Source of the DNA: JAPPFW01 sp965231815
Lineage (GTDB): Bacteria; Actinomycetota; Acidimicrobiia; Spongiisociales; Spongiisociaceae
Length of the DNA: 64,000 bases
Assembly (NCBI GenBank): GCA_965231815.1
Contig: OZ246890.1
Span: 3,534,001-3,598,000 of the forward strand
Direction: 5' to 3'
Part shown: in pieces, positions 25,318-34,781 of the stretch
How positions within the stretch are numbered: position 1 is the stretch's first letter
How the letters are laid out: each line of letters begins with the position of its first letter
Position numbers and translations under genes: made by a program
The notes under the pieces: generated by a model
What the model was told of the DNA's origin: nothing
The model's database searches: none
Seen by the model: the letters and a program-made list of their open reading frames with translations, nothing else

Positions 25318-25693
25318 CGGGCTCGATCGTGCGGCCCTGCGCGGCGATGTGCGGTTCGCTGCACCAGGCGGTTCGCAACACCGCCAACGCGTTCGTGAAG
25401 TCGTCGGCGGTAGCGTCAGCCTGTTCGTGAAGTCGGAGAAGGTCGCGTAGGACCGCTGCATCTAGTCGATGCCGAGCGGCGTCTTGATCCGCCTGGTTGG
25501 CGGGCAGGAAACTAACCGCTTTCAGTTCTTCATACAGGCGCCCGGATTGATCCAACTGTGTGTCGGATAGGGTCCGAGGGTCGTAGACCGGAATTCGGGC
25601 CTGGCGTGTCACCGTGACCAGAGCGCGGCGTTTGTGCCGGTCACCCAAAAAGCGATGAGACCGGGCTGACCTTCCCTGAAGTAATGTCCTGCT
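25307..25693 (-). pseudogene. C-terminal fragment of a DNA methyltransferase/restriction-type protein
   Basis: The conceptual product reads ..FLGDRHKRRALVTVTRQARIPVYDPRTLSD..QLDQSGRLYEEL. From memory this matches the extreme C-terminus of large type II restriction/methylase (subunit M-like) proteins. No methylase motif or N-terminal part exists upstream: the frame meets a stop near 25697, with a TTG at 25648 as the only start. It is therefore a decayed remnant, and its end overlaps the GNAT gene by 11 bp. The family call is from memory. Confidence 0.5.
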
Positions 25694-25767
25694 CAGTCCT
25701 CATCGGCGGTTACCTTAACGGGAATCCACTCCCCGGAGGGCATGACGACCAGTCCGGCGCGAGTGAC

Positions 25768-26268
25768 TCAGCCCAGGGCAGCTATCGCAGAGTCGTAGTC
25801 GGGTTCGTCGACGATCTCCGGGACCAGGTGGGAATGCAGGACAGTACCGTCGGTATCGAGGACCACTACAGCTCTGGCGCACAAGCCCGCTAGAGGCCCG
25901 TCGATGATGCCGACACCGTAGTCATCCATGAACTCCCGGTTGCGGAACACCGAGCCGGTCACGACGTTTTCAAGCCCTTCCGCCCCGCAGAATCGTCCGG
26001 CGGCAAAGGGAAGATCAGCCGAAACGCATACCACTGTGGTGTTGTCAAGCCCGGACGCGAGTCCGTTGAAGGCGCGGACGCTAGCTGCGCAAGTACCGGT
26101 GTCCACCGAGGGGAAAATATTGAGTACCACTCGTCTCCCCATCAGTTCCTCCGACGATACCGAGCCGAGATCCTTGGTGGTGAGACTGAAAGCGGGCGCC
26201 GCCGAACCGATTGCCGGAAGGTCCCCGCTCGTATTGACGGCATTGCCCTTTAGAGCCGTACGTGCCAT
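25768..26268 (-). CDS. tpx: Thiol peroxidase
   Basis: The 166-residue peroxiredoxin of the Tpx subfamily has a NIFPSVDTGTC motif with peroxidatic Cys60 and the Tpx-specific resolving Cys94 in GRFCGAEG. Length is standard for the family. It reduces H2O2 and alkyl hydroperoxides using thioredoxin, protecting the cytoplasm or extracytoplasmic face. It is a single gene following a minus-strand spacer of ~160 bp that shows nothing recognisable. It may protect against peroxide from the neighbouring flavin oxidases. Confidence 0.92.
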   Translation of the reverse strand: MARTALKGNAVNTSGDLPAIGSAAPAFSLTTKDLGSVSSEELMGRRVVLNIFPSVDTGTCAASVRAFNGLASGLDNTTVVCVSADLPFAAGRFCGAEGLENVVTGSVFRNREFMDDYGVGIIDGPLAGLCARAVVVLDTDGTVLHSHLVPEIVDEPDYDSAIAALG

Positions 26269-26430
26269 TCGCTTCTCCTATACATGGGTGGGATGTTTGC
26301 GGCGCCGCACAAACCACCGTGTGAAATGCGGAACCGGCATCACTAGATTAGCCGTCGATTCGGCAGCGGATTACGCGCCCTGGTTCGAGGCCGACCATTA
26401 CGCACCTGCCCGGGTGACATCGATCCTCGG

Positions 26431-27669
26431 CTATCTGACCGGCTCCAGGTGAGTGGAGAGGTTGTAGGTACCGATGACCGGCGTGCCGTCGGCTGATACA
26501 GCCACCTGGGTTACGGAGGTGTTAGCTAGCGGTCCGATCAGCCGGGCTTTGTCAAACCCGAATCCGAGCACGGCGCCGGCGTAGGCGCGTATCGCTCCCC
26601 CATGGGATACGACGGCTACCCGACCACCCGGGTGTCTCGGCTGGAGACGGTCAACAAACCCCGAAACCCTCTGCTGTACATCGATCCAGGTCTCGCCGGT
26701 ATGACCTCGCCGGATATCGTTGCCATCGGTCGGGTAGCCGCCCAACTCTCCGGCTGCCTCCAGATCGGCCCACATCTTACCTTCCCATTCGCCCAAGCTG
26801 ATCTCGACCATCTGATCAACCGCAATCGCCGGCCGCTCGAAGACAATCTCCGCCGTGGACCTAGCTCGGCCGAGCGACGATGAGTACACCTCGTCAACCT
26901 CCCCGATCCAGCCGCGCAGCTTCCGGGCCTGGGCTCGTCCTTCCGCATGAAGACCATCGTCCAAGCGGCCTTGGACTCGCCGGTCGAGATTGGCCTGCGT
27001 TACTCCGTGACGGATCAGGTCAACTATGACGGCGCCTTGGTCGCCCAAGTAGGCGGGCCAGCCGACTAACGGGCCGAGATGGCCCGCATCGTTATAACGC
27101 TGAAGGGTGTGGCCGTAGTCGTGAAACGCCAACTCGCAAAAGGAAGTGTTGGTCAGGAAGGCCAGACGGCGGCGCCCTACCGGAAGGTCCAGCAGTCGCC
27201 ACAGCACCGCGCCGATCAGACCACCATGGGTAACTACCAAGGCTGTTTCCCCGTCGTCCATGCGAGCAACCAGATCCTCGAGGGCCCCACAGCCCCGATC
27301 GGCCACCTGTCGGGGTGATTCACCCGTCACCCCCATGGGCATGTCGAAGTCCCGGTTCAGACGTTCCAGATCTTCGGCATGACGCTCCAGCACCACAGTG
27401 TCAGGCAGGCCTTCCCACTCACCGATGTCACCTTCTCTCCACCTGACCTTCCGGCGGGGCTCGAATCCAGCTTCAAAGGCGGTGTCCACCGACCGCTCTA
27501 GATCTGAAGACTCGACCAAGGCGATCCGTCGTTTCGACAGCCTCTGTCCGGCCTTCCTGGCTTGGGAGTGGCCTCGCGCCGTCATCGGACTGCTTCCGGA
27601 ACCCTGGAATATGCGGCGGGCATTGGCCTCGGATTCGCCGTGGCGCATGAGTATCACATGTCTTGCCAT
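26431..27669 (-). CDS. Tandem histidine-phosphatase (two phosphoglycerate mutase-like domains)
   Basis: The 412-residue protein carries two complete histidine-phosphatase domains. Domain 1 has LMRHGESEAN (Arg9/His10) and the second catalytic His in VVTHGG (His148). Domain 2 has LIRHGVTQAN (Arg220/His221) and VVSHGG (His356). Each also has a GDIGEWEG or SLGEWEG acid motif. Such enzymes dephosphorylate small metabolites such as phosphosugars or alpha-ribazole phosphate; the substrate is unknown. Single-domain members are ~200 residues, so this is a duplicated, fused form with both active sites preserved. It is a single gene upstream of tpx. Confidence 0.85.
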   Translation of the reverse strand: MARHVILMRHGESEANARRIFQGSGSSPMTARGHSQARKAGQRLSKRRIALVESSDLERSVDTAFEAGFEPRRKVRWREGDIGEWEGLPDTVVLERHAEDLERLNRDFDMPMGVTGESPRQVADRGCGALEDLVARMDDGETALVVTHGGLIGAVLWRLLDLPVGRRRLAFLTNTSFCELAFHDYGHTLQRYNDAGHLGPLVGWPAYLGDQGAVIVDLIRHGVTQANLDRRVQGRLDDGLHAEGRAQARKLRGWIGEVDEVYSSSLGRARSTAEIVFERPAIAVDQMVEISLGEWEGKMWADLEAAGELGGYPTDGNDIRRGHTGETWIDVQQRVSGFVDRLQPRHPGGRVAVVSHGGAIRAYAGAVLGFGFDKARLIGPLANTSVTQVAVSADGTPVIGTYNLSTHLEPVR

Positions 27670-27784
27670 CTGCCTCTTCCCGCTTCGACCACGTAACGAC
27701 CGCGCTTCCCATACCTACCGGCAGGTCTAGTCGAGTGAGCCTTGTTCATCGGGTTTTTCGAACTTCCCTCGAGGAGTCTGATGA

Positions 27785-29848
27785 TCAGATGAAGGCCGCC
27801 GCGAAGATCAGCGAAACGATCGTCATCACCTTGATGACGATGTTCATAGCCGGGCCCGAGGTGTCTTTGAAAGGGTCGCCTATCGTGTCGCCTATCACCG
27901 CCGCCTTGTGTTGATCCGATCCCTTACCTCCGAAGGCGCCCGATTCGATCAGCTTCTTGGCGTTGTCCCAAGCTCCACCGGCGTTGGCCATGAAAATGGC
28001 CAGCAGGAAACCGGTAACCAGGGCGCCGGCCAGCAGGCCTCCTAATGCCTCCACATCCACGAACCCCACAACCAGCGGCAACGCCACGGCAAGAGCGCCC
28101 GGGATGATCATCTCTCGCAGAGCCGAACCGGTAGCAATGTCTACCGCCTTGGCATAATCGGGCCGGGCGTTCGGATCACCCGCGAGAAGGCCGGGAATCT
28201 CACGGAACTGCCGCCTGACCTCCTCGATCATCCGGAAGGCGGCCCGACCTACCGCGTTGATGGTTAGCGACGCAAAGAGGAACGGGAACATCGCCCCCAG
28301 GAACAATCCGACGATGGTGCCCACGTTGGTTATATCGATCGACTCGAGCCCCACCGCTTGAGTGAAGGCTGCGAACAGCGCGAGAGCGGTAACCGCCGCC
28401 GAACCGATCGCGAATCCCTTCCCCAGAGCAGCCGTGGTATTCCCCAGAGCGTCCAATTCATCCGTTGCTTCCCTTACTTCGGGAGGCAGGTGCGCCATCT
28501 CGGCTATCCCCCCGGCGTTGTCGGCGATCGGGCCGTACGCGTCGACCGCCACCGTGATACCGAGCGTCGAGAGCACGCCGATTGCGGCGATCGCCACCCC
28601 GTAGATTCCTCCACCCTCACCGATCGCCCAATCCCCCGCCGCGTACGCACCGGCGATGCCCGCGGCCACCACAACCACCGAATACGCGGCGGAACGCATT
28701 CCCTCGGCAATCCCCGCGAGAACCACGGTGGCTGGACCGGTTTCGGACTGCCGGGCAATCTCCTTAACTGTTTTGTAGTGGTCGGACGTGAAAACCTCCG
28801 ATATCTTCCCCACCGCAATACCTACGACCAGGCCGACCAGAACCGCCAACGCCAAACCGAGGGGATTCGATACTCCGCTTCCGTCACCGAAAATCACGAA
28901 GGTCAGTATCAGGGTACCGATGACCGTCAACACCACCGCTACGTTGCTTCCTCGATGCAATGCCTTCGCCAGGTTGTCCCCCGTTACCCGCACGAAGAAG
29001 GATCCGATGATGGCCGCGAACATTCCTACGGCCGCTACCGCCAGTGGGAAGACGATGGCCTCCACCACGAAGGAACTAGAAGCGAAGACGATGGCCGCGT
29101 AGGCGATCGGGGCAACGATGGAACCCACGTAGGACTCGAACAGGTCGGCCCCCATACCCGCTACGTCGCCTACATTGTCGCCTACATTGTCTGCGATCAC
29201 CGCCGGATTGCGGGGATCATCTTCGGGAATCCCCGCCTCTACCTTGCCTACCAGGTCGGCGCCCACATCGGCGGCCTTGGTATAGATTCCACCCCCGACG
29301 CGTGCGAACAGCGCGATCGATGAGCCACCCAACCCGATAGCGGCGATGATGTTGTACTGATCCGCGTCGGCGATGTCGAGGACGTTCACGAACAGGAGGT
29401 ATCCGATTGTCACGCCCAGCAGTCCCAGCCCCGCCACGCTGAATCCCATCACGGCACCCCCCCGGAAGGCCACCGGCAACGCCTGCTTGACCCCACCGAG
29501 TCGAGCGGCCTCCGCGGTACGTGAGTTGGCGGAGGTTGCGATCCTCATGCCCACAAATCCGGCTCCGGCCGAGAGAACCGCTCCGAAGACGTAGGCGATC
29601 GAACCCCAGGGAGCTCCCCACGGCAAGATCACGGAGATCAGAATCGCCAGCACTACTACGAAGACAGCTACCCATGTGTACTCGCGCTTCATAAAGGTGT
29701 TGGCGCCCTCGCGGATAGCTGCCGACAGCTCGCGCATCCGATCATTGCCCGGATCGGCGGCTAGGACCACCTTCGCGTAATAGAAAGCAAGAGCGAGCGC
29801 CGCCAGTCCGGCGAGCAACGCTATCACCAGTACAGCGTCTGAAGACAT
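27785..29848 (-). CDS. hppA: Membrane-bound proton/sodium-translocating pyrophosphatase
   Basis: The ~687-residue integral membrane protein has many hydrophobic segments. The conserved substrate motif DVGADLVGKVE is followed by EDDPRNPAVIADNVGDNVGDVAGMGADLFESY. The segment GNTTAALGKG has Ala where K+-independent enzymes have Lys, so it belongs to the K+-dependent class. Whether it pumps H+ or Na+ is open. It couples pyrophosphate hydrolysis to ion export. I chose ATG 29848, which follows an AAGGAAGG site. The frame extends to 29947 but the extra residues do not look like a membrane leader. Confidence 0.92.
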   Translation of the reverse strand: MSSDAVLVIALLAGLAALALAFYYAKVVLAADPGNDRMRELSAAIREGANTFMKREYTWVAVFVVVLAILISVILPWGAPWGSIAYVFGAVLSAGAGFVGMRIATSANSRTAEAARLGGVKQALPVAFRGGAVMGFSVAGLGLLGVTIGYLLFVNVLDIADADQYNIIAAIGLGGSSIALFARVGGGIYTKAADVGADLVGKVEAGIPEDDPRNPAVIADNVGDNVGDVAGMGADLFESYVGSIVAPIAYAAIVFASSSFVVEAIVFPLAVAAVGMFAAIIGSFFVRVTGDNLAKALHRGSNVAVVLTVIGTLILTFVIFGDGSGVSNPLGLALAVLVGLVVGIAVGKISEVFTSDHYKTVKEIARQSETGPATVVLAGIAEGMRSAAYSVVVVAAGIAGAYAAGDWAIGEGGGIYGVAIAAIGVLSTLGITVAVDAYGPIADNAGGIAEMAHLPPEVREATDELDALGNTTAALGKGFAIGSAAVTALALFAAFTQAVGLESIDITNVGTIVGLFLGAMFPFLFASLTINAVGRAAFRMIEEVRRQFREIPGLLAGDPNARPDYAKAVDIATGSALREMIIPGALAVALPLVVGFVDVEALGGLLAGALVTGFLLAIFMANAGGAWDNAKKLIESGAFGGKGSDQHKAAVIGDTIGDPFKDTSGPAMNIVIKVMTIVSLIFAAAFI

Positions 29849-30029
29849 GATTCGGACCTTCCTTGGATCGGGTGGGCTTGAGTATATGGCGGCTGTTGGA
29901 CAGCCCGGCCGTTTCACCTCCTCGCGGAACCTCCGAAAACTGCGCACCGACCCGGGAAGGTCGGCCGCCGTGCCGATACCAGCCAGGTTGGCGCCTTATC
30001 CGGGCAAACCGGTAGATGAAGAATGGGTG

Positions 30030-32207
30030 CTACCCGGATAGCTTCTTGTACTCCGCCCGCCAGGCGTGTAACAAAGGTTCGGTGTAGCCCGATGGTTGCG
30101 AGATGCCCTTGAGCACCAGATCGCAGGCTGCCCTGAACGCCGGTCCATCGAATCCCGGACCCATCGGCCGGTACGTCGCGTCTCCGGCGTTCTGCCGGTC
30201 AACCACCGCGGCCATCTTCTTCATGGTCTCCATAACCCGTTCCTCGTCAACCACTCCGTGATGGAGCCAATTAGCGATATGCTGGGAGGAGATCCGGCAT
30301 GTGGCCCGATCCTCCATAAGACCAACATCGTTGATGTCGGGAACCTTCGAACATCCAATCCCCTGGCTGATCCAGCGCACCACGTAGCCGAGAATGCCCT
30401 GGGCGTTGTTCTCGAGTTCGGTGTTGATCAACTCGGGGGTCAGATCATCACTTGTTTCCATCACCGGTATTGCGAGCAGGTCGTCTATGGGACGGGGCGT
30501 TCGGTCCGCGATTTCCGCCTGGCGCCGGGCGACATCCACCCGGTGGTAGTGAGTGGCGTGAAGGGTGGCGGCGGTTGGTGAAGGCACCCAGGCGCAACCG
30601 GCCCCGGCCTGAAGATGACCGATCTTCTGGTCGAGCATGGCGGACATGAGGTCCGGCGCCGCCCACATTCCCTTGCCGATCTGTGCCCGTCCCCGTAGCC
30701 CGCAGGCCAAACCGACATCTACGTTGCGGTCCTCGTAGGCGTCGATCCAGACTTGGTCTTTCATAAGGGTTTTGGGAACCATCGGCCCGGCCTCCATTGA
30801 CGTGTGGATCTCATCACCCGTCCGATCAAGAAAACCGGTGTTGATGAAGACCAACCTCGACCTAGCCGCCCGGATGCATTCCTTCAGGTTGAGGGTGGTC
30901 CGCCGCTCCTCGTCCATCAAGCCCAGCTTGAGGGTGTTGCGCTCAAGACCCAGTATCTCCTCGACCCGTTCGAACACCTTGACGGTGAAAGCAACCTCCG
31001 CCGACCCGTGCATCTTGGGCTTCACAATGTAGAACGACCCCGCCTTGCTATTGCGCTTCGGAGCGTCACCCCGCAGGTCGTGGCAGGCGATGAGCGCCGT
31101 GACGATGGTATCTGCCAGACCCTCGAAAGCCTCACTACCTGTCCGATCAATGATCGCCGGGGTCGTCATGAGATGTCCGACATTGCGAACCAGGAGAAGG
31201 GAGCGACCGGGGAGGGTGAAAGGCTTTCCGCCCGCATCGGCATAGGAGCGGTCGTCGGCCAACCTCCTCGTGAAGGTACGCCCGCCTTTCGTCACTTGCG
31301 CCGTCAGGTCGCCTTTCAGCAGGCCGAGCAGGTTCCGATAAGCCATAACCTTGTCAGCCGCGTCAACTGTCGCAACCGAGTCTTCAAGGTCCAGTATGGT
31401 GGTTATTGCGGACTCCAGCACAACATCAGCAACTCCGGCCGGGTCCGATGATCCGACCGGATGGCGCCGGTTGATCACGATCTCGATGTGTAGCCCGTTA
31501 TTTCGAAGCAGGATCGAGTCCGGCATCATCGGATCCCCGGTATAACCCGCCAACTGGGAGGGTTGGGCGAGGGTCGTCCTGGGACGGATTACCTGCTGGA
31601 CAACCAGCTTTCCGTCCTTGACCCAGTAACCGGTGGCGTCACCGTGGGCTCCGACCTTGAGCGGCGCCACGTCGTCGAGGAACCGGCTGGACCAGGCAAT
31701 GACTCGCTCGCCCCTCTCGGGATCGTAGGAACCCGTTCGAGGGGGCGAATCCCCAAGGGCGTCGGTACCGTAAAGGGCGTCATAGAGGGACCCCCACCGG
31801 GCGTTGGCGGCATTGGTAGCGAATCGGGCATTGGTGAGCGGTACAACCAACTGAGGTCCGGATACCGAGCATATCTCTGCGTCGACGTCGGCGGTATCGA
31901 TGTTGAAGTCGTCCCCTTCCGATTCGATGTAGCCGATCTCCTCGAGGAACTCTCGATAGAGCTTCTTGTCGATGGGAACGCCCGCGGACTGCCGATGCCA
32001 GGCGTTGATACCGGCTTGAAGCTCGGCTCGACGATCGAGGAGCTTGCGGTTGATGGGACCGTACTCGTGGATGAGGGACGCCAAGCCCTCCCAGAAGGTC
32101 TCGGGGTTCACACCGCTACCGGGCAAGACCTCGTCGGAAATAAACCGGAACAACTCGATATCGATCGTCAGGTCTTCGATCGTAAAGCTCTGAGATGTAC
32201 TGCTCAA
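30030..32207 (-). CDS. glcB: Malate synthase G
   Basis: The 725-residue protein has the length of monomeric malate synthase G. It contains GLADTIVTALIACHDL, SKAGSFYIVKPKMHGSAEV, NTGFLDRTGDEIHTSMEAGPM and a late WLHHGVV..ERVMETMKKMA region, matching the TIM-barrel and C-terminal domains. It condenses glyoxylate with acetyl-CoA to malate. The upstream flavin hydroxyacid oxidase gene lies 9 bp away on the same strand. If that enzyme acts on glycolate, the two would form a glycolate-to-malate route. No isocitrate lyase gene is visible in the window. Confidence 0.95.
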   Translation of the reverse strand: MSSTSQSFTIEDLTIDIELFRFISDEVLPGSGVNPETFWEGLASLIHEYGPINRKLLDRRAELQAGINAWHRQSAGVPIDKKLYREFLEEIGYIESEGDDFNIDTADVDAEICSVSGPQLVVPLTNARFATNAANARWGSLYDALYGTDALGDSPPRTGSYDPERGERVIAWSSRFLDDVAPLKVGAHGDATGYWVKDGKLVVQQVIRPRTTLAQPSQLAGYTGDPMMPDSILLRNNGLHIEIVINRRHPVGSSDPAGVADVVLESAITTILDLEDSVATVDAADKVMAYRNLLGLLKGDLTAQVTKGGRTFTRRLADDRSYADAGGKPFTLPGRSLLLVRNVGHLMTTPAIIDRTGSEAFEGLADTIVTALIACHDLRGDAPKRNSKAGSFYIVKPKMHGSAEVAFTVKVFERVEEILGLERNTLKLGLMDEERRTTLNLKECIRAARSRLVFINTGFLDRTGDEIHTSMEAGPMVPKTLMKDQVWIDAYEDRNVDVGLACGLRGRAQIGKGMWAAPDLMSAMLDQKIGHLQAGAGCAWVPSPTAATLHATHYHRVDVARRQAEIADRTPRPIDDLLAIPVMETSDDLTPELINTELENNAQGILGYVVRWISQGIGCSKVPDINDVGLMEDRATCRISSQHIANWLHHGVVDEERVMETMKKMAAVVDRQNAGDATYRPMGPGFDGPAFRAACDLVLKGISQPSGYTEPLLHAWRAEYKKLSG

Positions 32208-32216
32208 CGTTGATCC

Positions 32217-33440
32217 TTATCCGTTACGACGACGAACGAGATCCCGAGTTACTTCCGCAACGGAACGCACGCCGGTCAACGCCATGGTTCGTCGCATTCC
32301 GTCCTCGAAGAAGTCCAGCACCCACTCGACACCCTTGGCGCCCGCTGCCCCCAGTCCGTAGAGGTAGGGCCGACCCACCATAGCTGAATCGGCGCCGAGT
32401 GCTATCGCCTTAACTATGTCGGCGCCCCGCCGTATCCCACCGTCACATATGATCTCCACGTCGTCACCCACCGCCCGGGCGATCGGTTCGATCAATTCGA
32501 TAGCCGTCGGAGCACCTTCGAGTTGCCTTCCCCCGTGATTCGAGACACAGATGGCTTGGATACCGTGTTGGACAGCTCGACGAGCGTCCGCCACCGACTG
32601 GATTCCCTTGATGACAATCGGACCGTCCCAGAGCGATCTGATCCATTCGATATCCTTCCACGAAAGGCCGGCGTCGAATTGGTCATGGACCAGCGAGGAG
32701 AGGGCGACGGCCGTGGAACCGTCCGCTTCGTGAAAACCGGCCACGTTGGCGAAGGTAATCGGTTCAGCGTTCAGGAATCGCCATGTCCATCCGGGCTTGA
32801 GGGCCCCATGGAGGATCATGTCGAGGCCGAGCTTGGGGGGTAGCGTCAGCCCGTTGCGAACATCTCGTTCGCGCCGACCCGTCACCACCAGATCGACCGT
32901 TATACATAATGCCTCGTAACCCGACTCTTTGGCACGTTCGATCATGTTCCGAACGAGTCCTCGATCTTTCCACACATATACCTGGAACCAGTTACGGCCA
33001 CCGGATCCGGCTTCCGCCACCTCTTCGATGGATCGAGTGCCGAGGGTCGATAGGGAGTAGGGTATAGCCCGTTCCATCGCGACACGAGCCACCGACAGTT
33101 CTCCGAGCGGGTCGACAATCCGGGTGAAACCGGTGGGCGCCAGTATCAGGGGAATGGGTGTCGGCTTCCCGAGAATCTCCGCCGAAGTGTCAATGTTGCT
33201 CACATCGCGCATAACCGTGGGAACGAACTCCCATTTGTGGAAGTCCTGCGCGTTTCTCCGATAGGTGACCTCGTCCTCAGCCCCTCCATCTACATAATCG
33301 AACACGGCTCTGGGAAGGCGCCGACGAGCGATAGCCCGAAGGTCCTGAATGTTCGCAGCCGACTGCATCCGGCGAATATCCGGATCGGGTTCGAATGCCC
33401 GAAACCGGACTACCGAACGCATCGTCGTTATCATTCCCAT
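32217..33440 (-). CDS. FMN-dependent alpha-hydroxyacid oxidase/dehydrogenase
   Basis: The 407-residue (S)-2-hydroxyacid oxidase family protein has FDYVDGGAEDE, LAPTGFTRIV, the FMN-binding Lys278 in VIKGI, and catalytic SNHGGRQLEG (His302, Arg305). DGGIRRGADIVKAIALGA and VGRPYLYG segments bind phosphate. Family members oxidise lactate, glycolate or mandelate. The tight link to malate synthase G favours glycolate oxidation to glyoxylate. The first ATG (33440) is used, but the conserved fold begins only at about residue 25. Confidence 0.88.
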   Translation of the reverse strand: MGMITTMRSVVRFRAFEPDPDIRRMQSAANIQDLRAIARRRLPRAVFDYVDGGAEDEVTYRRNAQDFHKWEFVPTVMRDVSNIDTSAEILGKPTPIPLILAPTGFTRIVDPLGELSVARVAMERAIPYSLSTLGTRSIEEVAEAGSGGRNWFQVYVWKDRGLVRNMIERAKESGYEALCITVDLVVTGRRERDVRNGLTLPPKLGLDMILHGALKPGWTWRFLNAEPITFANVAGFHEADGSTAVALSSLVHDQFDAGLSWKDIEWIRSLWDGPIVIKGIQSVADARRAVQHGIQAICVSNHGGRQLEGAPTAIELIEPIARAVGDDVEIICDGGIRRGADIVKAIALGADSAMVGRPYLYGLGAAGAKGVEWVLDFFEDGMRRTMALTGVRSVAEVTRDLVRRRNG

Positions 33441-33567
33441 GGCCCAGGATCCTAGCCCTATCCTGCCGACCCGTAATCAACCCACGATCAGATCGAATCG
33501 CCTTGGCTCGCATACCACGGAACCGTTGAAGCGGATCCGGACTCGCCCGGTTCTCGCCGGTATTCGG

Positions 33568-34368
33568 TCAACTCTCGACCCGAGAATCAGACCGGTGTAG
33601 GCCGGAACCATCAGTAGGCGTTGCGGCTCGGCGGGATCTCCACGCGTATCTCGCATACGCTCCATGCGGTGGCCAGTAGCTGTCCTTGCGATAGGCCCAG
33701 TACTCGAACGGGTTGTTGTAGTAGGCAAAGGTCTCCATGACCCTCCATAATTGCCCCCTGTCGGTTAGGAGCCCGGCCACCATCCCCACCGCGCCCGCCA
33801 GGAGCATCCAACCCGGATAGACGATCGAGAATACGGGACCCAGGATGCGGTTCTGCAGCAGGTGGGTTCCCTCGTGAACATCCACCAAGCGTCTGCGGCG
33901 AACCGCCGCCGGAGAGTCTCCGCGCAGACCTGCAGCACCACCACCCGCCGAGACAACATTTCCCATAGCCAGAGCGAACCCGGCGCGAACACTGAAGCCA
34001 CCCTCGTAAACGTGCCTGTTCGAACGCCGGCTCATTCCAGTGTGGTAGCCGGGATCGGGATGGAACCGATTGGCGGCATGAAGTATCAATCCCGACGACA
34101 CACCTACCAACCCCCAGGTCGAGTCCAGCAGGAAACATCCCCAGCCTCGTGCACGACGCCATGAGTAGATGCCTCCCAAACCCGAAACGAGGCCGTTGAG
34201 ACCTGCCACGCCGGCCCCCGCTGTCGGGAGGGCCTGAACTAGGCCGTCGAGTGGGGCCAGTGCAAACCATGCCAGGGCCGCCCCTCCGATTCCCGTGGCA
34301 ATACCTTCCGCTACCTTCGCCGCTCGAGCTCTCTTGGAACTCACCACCCTTCCAATGACGCTCACCAC
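33568..34368 (-). CDS. Predicted membrane protein with an HExxH-like motif
   Basis: The 266-residue protein is not one I recognise. Two hydrophobic stretches lie near the N-terminus (GIGGAALAWFALAPLDGLVQAL, GCFLLDSTWGLVGVSSGLIL) and one at ~180-200 (VFSIVYPGWMLLAGAVGMVAGLL). Between them is VDVHEGTHLLQNR, a HExxH zinc-protease-like motif just before the third hydrophobic segment. A Tyr-rich segment (FAYYNNPFEYWAYRKD) follows. This could be a membrane metalloprotease, or the HEGTH could be incidental. Single gene; its start lies 33 bp from repeat B2. Confidence 0.6.
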   Translation of the reverse strand: MVSVIGRVVSSKRARAAKVAEGIATGIGGAALAWFALAPLDGLVQALPTAGAGVAGLNGLVSGLGGIYSWRRARGWGCFLLDSTWGLVGVSSGLILHAANRFHPDPGYHTGMSRRSNRHVYEGGFSVRAGFALAMGNVVSAGGGAAGLRGDSPAAVRRRRLVDVHEGTHLLQNRILGPVFSIVYPGWMLLAGAVGMVAGLLTDRGQLWRVMETFAYYNNPFEYWAYRKDSYWPPHGAYARYAWRSRRAATPTDGSGLHRSDSRVES

Positions 34369-34400
34369 AGAATCATCGTAGGGTGAGGCAGGCCCAACCT

Positions 34401-34611
34401 GTAGCCCCGATTATTCATGGATGGGGGTTTGGAGGATGAGTGGAGAAGACCGGATTCGCGCCCTGACCAGGCAGTACAGCTATCAGCGTTTCCCGTTTCG
34501 GTCCGGTGTGGAGATCCACCTGTCGGGTGAACGGCGGGTTTATACCCGATACTCGGGTCGAACAGACGTTACATGCCTCGGTGTGTGGGAAACCTGAATA
34601 ATCAGGGCTAG
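34401..34611 (+). repeat. Family B inverted-repeat element, copy B2
   Basis: Flanks are GTAG (34401) and CTAG (34608-34611) around a ~203-bp core. Ends are CCCCGATTATTCATGG on the left and the inverted CCCTGATTATTCAGG on the right. It lies between divergent genes and no coding function is seen. The remaining 170 bp up to the NYN gene show nothing recognisable apart from its ribosome-binding site. Confidence 0.88.
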
Positions 34612-34781
34612 CCTCTCCGGATTGGACAATCATGTGCAACTCCCATCGAGCCTTCCGATTCGGATCATCGCCGCAGATGTGCATCTGTTTCATGTTGGGT
34701 CTTACGGGCCGCTAACGTCTACGAAATGTGATCGGTCGGCTGCGTTGCCGGACTCCGGTGCATGTTTTGGAGGTGTTAGTA

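Noticed and set aside
26330..26420. tRNA-like GGTTCGAGGCC string
   Set aside because: No 7-bp acceptor stem or anticodon arm could be folded around it.
28358..29323. 321-residue open frame antisense to hppA
   Set aside because: It is Arg/His/Asp-rich, a typical shadow of a GC-rich membrane protein gene, with no ribosome-binding site or domain.
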